In this document: positions 61,445-64,000 of the stretch, one piece after another
Numbering within the stretch: the stretch's first letter is position 1
Layout: each line of letters starts with the position of its first letter
Assembly (NCBI GenBank): GCA_002778195.1
Contig: PCDI01000012.1
Location: 715,801-779,800 of the forward strand
Direction of reading: 5' to 3'
Length of the DNA stretch: 64,000 nt
Source of the DNA: Raffaelea ambrosiae
Lineage: Eukaryota > Ascomycota > Sordariomycetes > Ophiostomatales > Ophiostomataceae
Program-made: the position numbers and the translations under genes
Notes under the pieces: generated by a model
The model's input: only the letters and a program-made list of their open reading frames with translations
Told to the model about the DNA's origin: nothing
The model's database searches: none

Positions 61445-63532
61445 CAAAACCGTAAGAGCACAGCTCACTCCCATTCCTGACAGAAAGAGTCGTCAATTCT
61501 ATGGGCTGTGGGGAGTGACAGCTAGTAGTATACGGTGTATGTCTTGCAAAGAGAGCAAGCACAAGAGCTCGAACACGGCCGGTCAAGGAAGGACACAAAG
61601 AGATACTAACTAGACACACACCCACACGCAATATGTCAGAAATGCGGGCATCAGAAAGAAGATGGACGTGTGGGTCGACCAGGAGAACAAAGGCACAGTT
61701 CTCAGCACTTTCTCCTTCCCTGTTTCGTTATGCTTGCAGCCGGCCGTGGAAGTTTCCATGCATAAACTGAAGAAAAAAAGCAAGCAGTGAAACTGCCCAA
61801 AATAAGCGAAAGCAGCCGAAAACGAGCAGGAGGCAGGAAACCGGAATAGGCGAGACACTCTCGCGGAGAAGTGGAGCAAGGGGAGAAGTGTATTATTCTC
61901 CCAAGACCTGCGTGCCCATTTTTAGCAGAGACGTTCTAGATTGCGATTGTCTGTAAACAAGAGCTCGACCAGGAGTGGCACCAGAAAAGCCAAATGAAAG
62001 AGAATAACACAAAAAAGGGCATAGGCCAGTAGCAGCGGCCACGGAAGCCAATAGCCTGCGATAGTGAGACACTGTGATAATGGGAGGCCAGAGGGGGTCT
62101 CACAGGTAGCCTTGCGGGGTAAAAGCGCGGGAAAGGAGCGCTGTTTCGAAAAAAGAAACAAAGTGCTAAAAACCAGGGGGGTGGGCTCTCTTGCACCTTT
62201 GCGTCTTTGCGTCCTGGCCCTTTGTTTTTTTTTTCTTTGCTTTTTGTTGTTCGTTCCTACTTGCTTGTTCCCGCGTTCCTTTGTGTGTTTCTTTGCTCTC
62301 CCGAGTGTGTGTCTTTTGTGCTGTGTCTCCGTTTTTTTTTTCCCTTGTTGGCTTCTGGCCTGTTTGGGTGTGATGTCTGTCTATAAGTGGCTTGCGGCTC
62401 TCTTGCGGTCCATTGCCCCTTCCTTCTTTTCGTATCCTGCGATCGGCACTAACGCAAAGTTCTTTGTTCCTTCCCTTGTTTTTACAAAATCCATGTCTCG
62501 CTGCACTTTCCCATTTCGGCCAGAGACAAGAAGTCAAGGCAGGCGCACCGCAGACTCCAGGAAGGGAAGGGGTGACGGAAAGGGACACGTCTACCGAAAT
62601 AAAGCACCCACGAAGGGCGAACGAGACAAAAACGGACCGCGCAGCGCGCAACACGACACCAATAGCACCACAAGTAGCAAGACAGCAAGACGGCGACTGC
62701 GCACGACATACGTGTGCGCATCCCCTCCATCTTGGCGCAAGCTGGTTCCTAGCAGCTCGTTGTTTTTCCGTTTGGCTCACGGATATTTTTCTCTTTCTGC
62801 GTATTCTGAGACGTCTCGGCCTTTTTTGAAGGGCCATGCAGATCGCCATGCCTCTAATCCGCATTGCAATCCGGGTTGACCTGTCTTGTCTTATCCCTCT
62901 TGTTTCTCGGTGTGTGTGTGTGTGTACTGCGGTCTCCTGCTGCTGCTTGCGGCGGGGCGCCTCCAGACTCGATCGTCTGGGTGCCGTTTTACACCTCTTT
63001 TCTGGGTCGACAACTTGTCTGGCCAGCGTTGCGACTACTCTCCGGAGGGGGGGGGGAAGGGTGGCTACACTTCAGCGACCAGAGCTAACCCAGGCTCGCA
63101 TAAAATCCACTGTGAATGGCAATCTGGCAAGTGCCTACCTATCAGGGCCTCCGGGTCTGTCGCAAGGCGTATCCGGAGAATGCAAGGGGAGTAGTGTCCG
63201 TTCCCAATACCGTGGACCGAGAGCCAAAGGAACCACCGCAGCTCAAAGCCTCGGTCGGCCAGAGAAGAGAAGGGAGACGGCGAAGCATACCAATCGAGCT
63301 CTCCAGCTCGCCTAGGCCCTCCCATCCACAAAAATAGAAAGCCGCCGGCCCTAGACATCATCGACGGACCTTGTGGCTAAAAGTGGCCGCTTCTGTATCT
63401 CAGCAAGAGAATGGCAGTGCCAACAGAGAAACAACAGACACCACTGAGCAGGACAGGGTGAAAAAGGGGTCCAGTGCCCGTCCAACTGTCGCCTAAACGG
63501 AACGGCGCCACGGCGTTCACGAAAAAAAAAAA

Positions 63533-63562
63533 NNNNNNNNNNNNNNNNNNNNNNNNNNNNNN
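63533..63562. other. Assembly gap (30 N) between poly-A and poly-C
   Basis: The left flank is 11 A and the right flank 7 C. The gap again coincides with homopolymers. Confidence 0.98.
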
Positions 63563-64000
63563 CCCCCCCTTCCTCTTTTTCGACGATGCAAGGGATGGGG
63601 AGATGTCGGCCTTCTCCAATCCGACCTCAGGGCCAGCTTCTGCCCCCATCGTGTCTCCCCTCTCAGGGCTACTCGGGGCAGCTCGATTTTGGGACTAGAT
63701 ATCTTGGTCATACACCTGAGTGTGACAGCTTGCTTGCCCGTGGTGAGATAATGGAGAAATGCGAATGGACAGACCACCGAGCCAGCTAACGAACCAACAC
63801 ACTGACAGCGGTAGTCCGCCCGCCAGCCTGCAAACTGATCCGATACGGAGTTCCATAATATGTCCTGCAAAGAACAAGAGCGAGAGGATGCAGAAAATCC
63901 CGTCAGGCTGAAAGGCGATGCAACAAAGAACAATGCGCCTGGCTGCTGTGTATTTCGCACAGATCAGTGTGCACGTCTGCCCGTCTGCAAATTCTTTTGA

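Larger units (their letters stand above)
59996..64000. other. Right-hand 4 kb, no supportable gene
   Basis: 3' flank of the bZIP gene followed by non-coding DNA. A repeat of AGCTAAACA units lies at 61407-61444. The longest frame (62064-62879, +, 271 codons) is rich in Cys, Phe and Leu, shows no domain and starts in unremarkable sequence; I regard it as chance. An undetermined stretch of 30 N at 63533-63562 separates a run of A from a run of C. Confidence 0.5.

Noticed and set aside
62064..62879. 271-codon + strand frame with hydrophobic stretches
   Set aside because: Hydrophobic segments come from T-rich runs; composition is Cys/Phe-heavy and non-protein-like, and no family is recognised.

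Overview
The window reads as nuclear DNA from a filamentous ascomycete (Pezizomycotina, most likely Sordariomycetes). The reasons are genes with several short GT..AG introns of about 55-190 nt carrying CTAAC/CTAAT-type branch sites, a fungal-type PAN2, a fungal TCO89 protein, Yap-type bZIP and fungal C2H2 regulators, pyrimidine-rich leaders, and many long homopolymers. The species cannot be named from the sequence alone. I saw no tRNA, rRNA, CRISPR array, integrase or intact transposon.

Layout. 0.8-3.4 kb (-): a TORC1 subunit TCO89 homologue. 4.6-8.2 kb (-): a broken SNF2-family helicase gene; its acidic N-terminal half survives as a 419-codon open frame that is in frame with the damaged helicase part. 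9.0-13.5 kb (-): PAN2, catalytic subunit of the PAN2-PAN3 deadenylase, reconstructed as 9 exons (1262 aa). 14.4-15.4 kb (-): a mitochondrial 2-oxoglutarate/malate-type carrier. 21.7-24.5 kb (-) and 33.0-36.5 kb (-): two C2H2 zinc-finger regulators of similar architecture, the first with a 35-residue polyglutamine tract, the second rebuilt from 6 exons (1005 aa). 40.9-41.3 kb (+): a small Cys/His-rich protein of unknown function. 42.2-43.0 kb (-) and 43.7-45.6 kb (+): a divergent pair, a Dap1-type cytochrome b5-like haem protein and a mitochondrial TPR protein resembling Mgr3. 59.1-60.0 kb (+): a bZIP transcription factor with a TATA-like box.

About half of the window has no gene I can support. 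The largest empty stretches are 15.4-21.7, 24.5-33.0, 36.5-40.9 and 45.6-58.9 kb. Two of them lie directly upstream of transcription-factor genes and hold repeated copies of an 8-mer, TACTCGTA, and of a second 8-mer, ACATAGTA. These could be shared regulatory elements. The genes do not form a metabolic cluster. They are housekeeping genes (TOR signalling, mRNA deadenylation, mitochondrial transport and quality control, haem/sterol metabolism) mixed with regulators. Intron boundaries were chosen by hand from splice consensus, phase and family similarity, and every multi-exon model closes exactly in frame.
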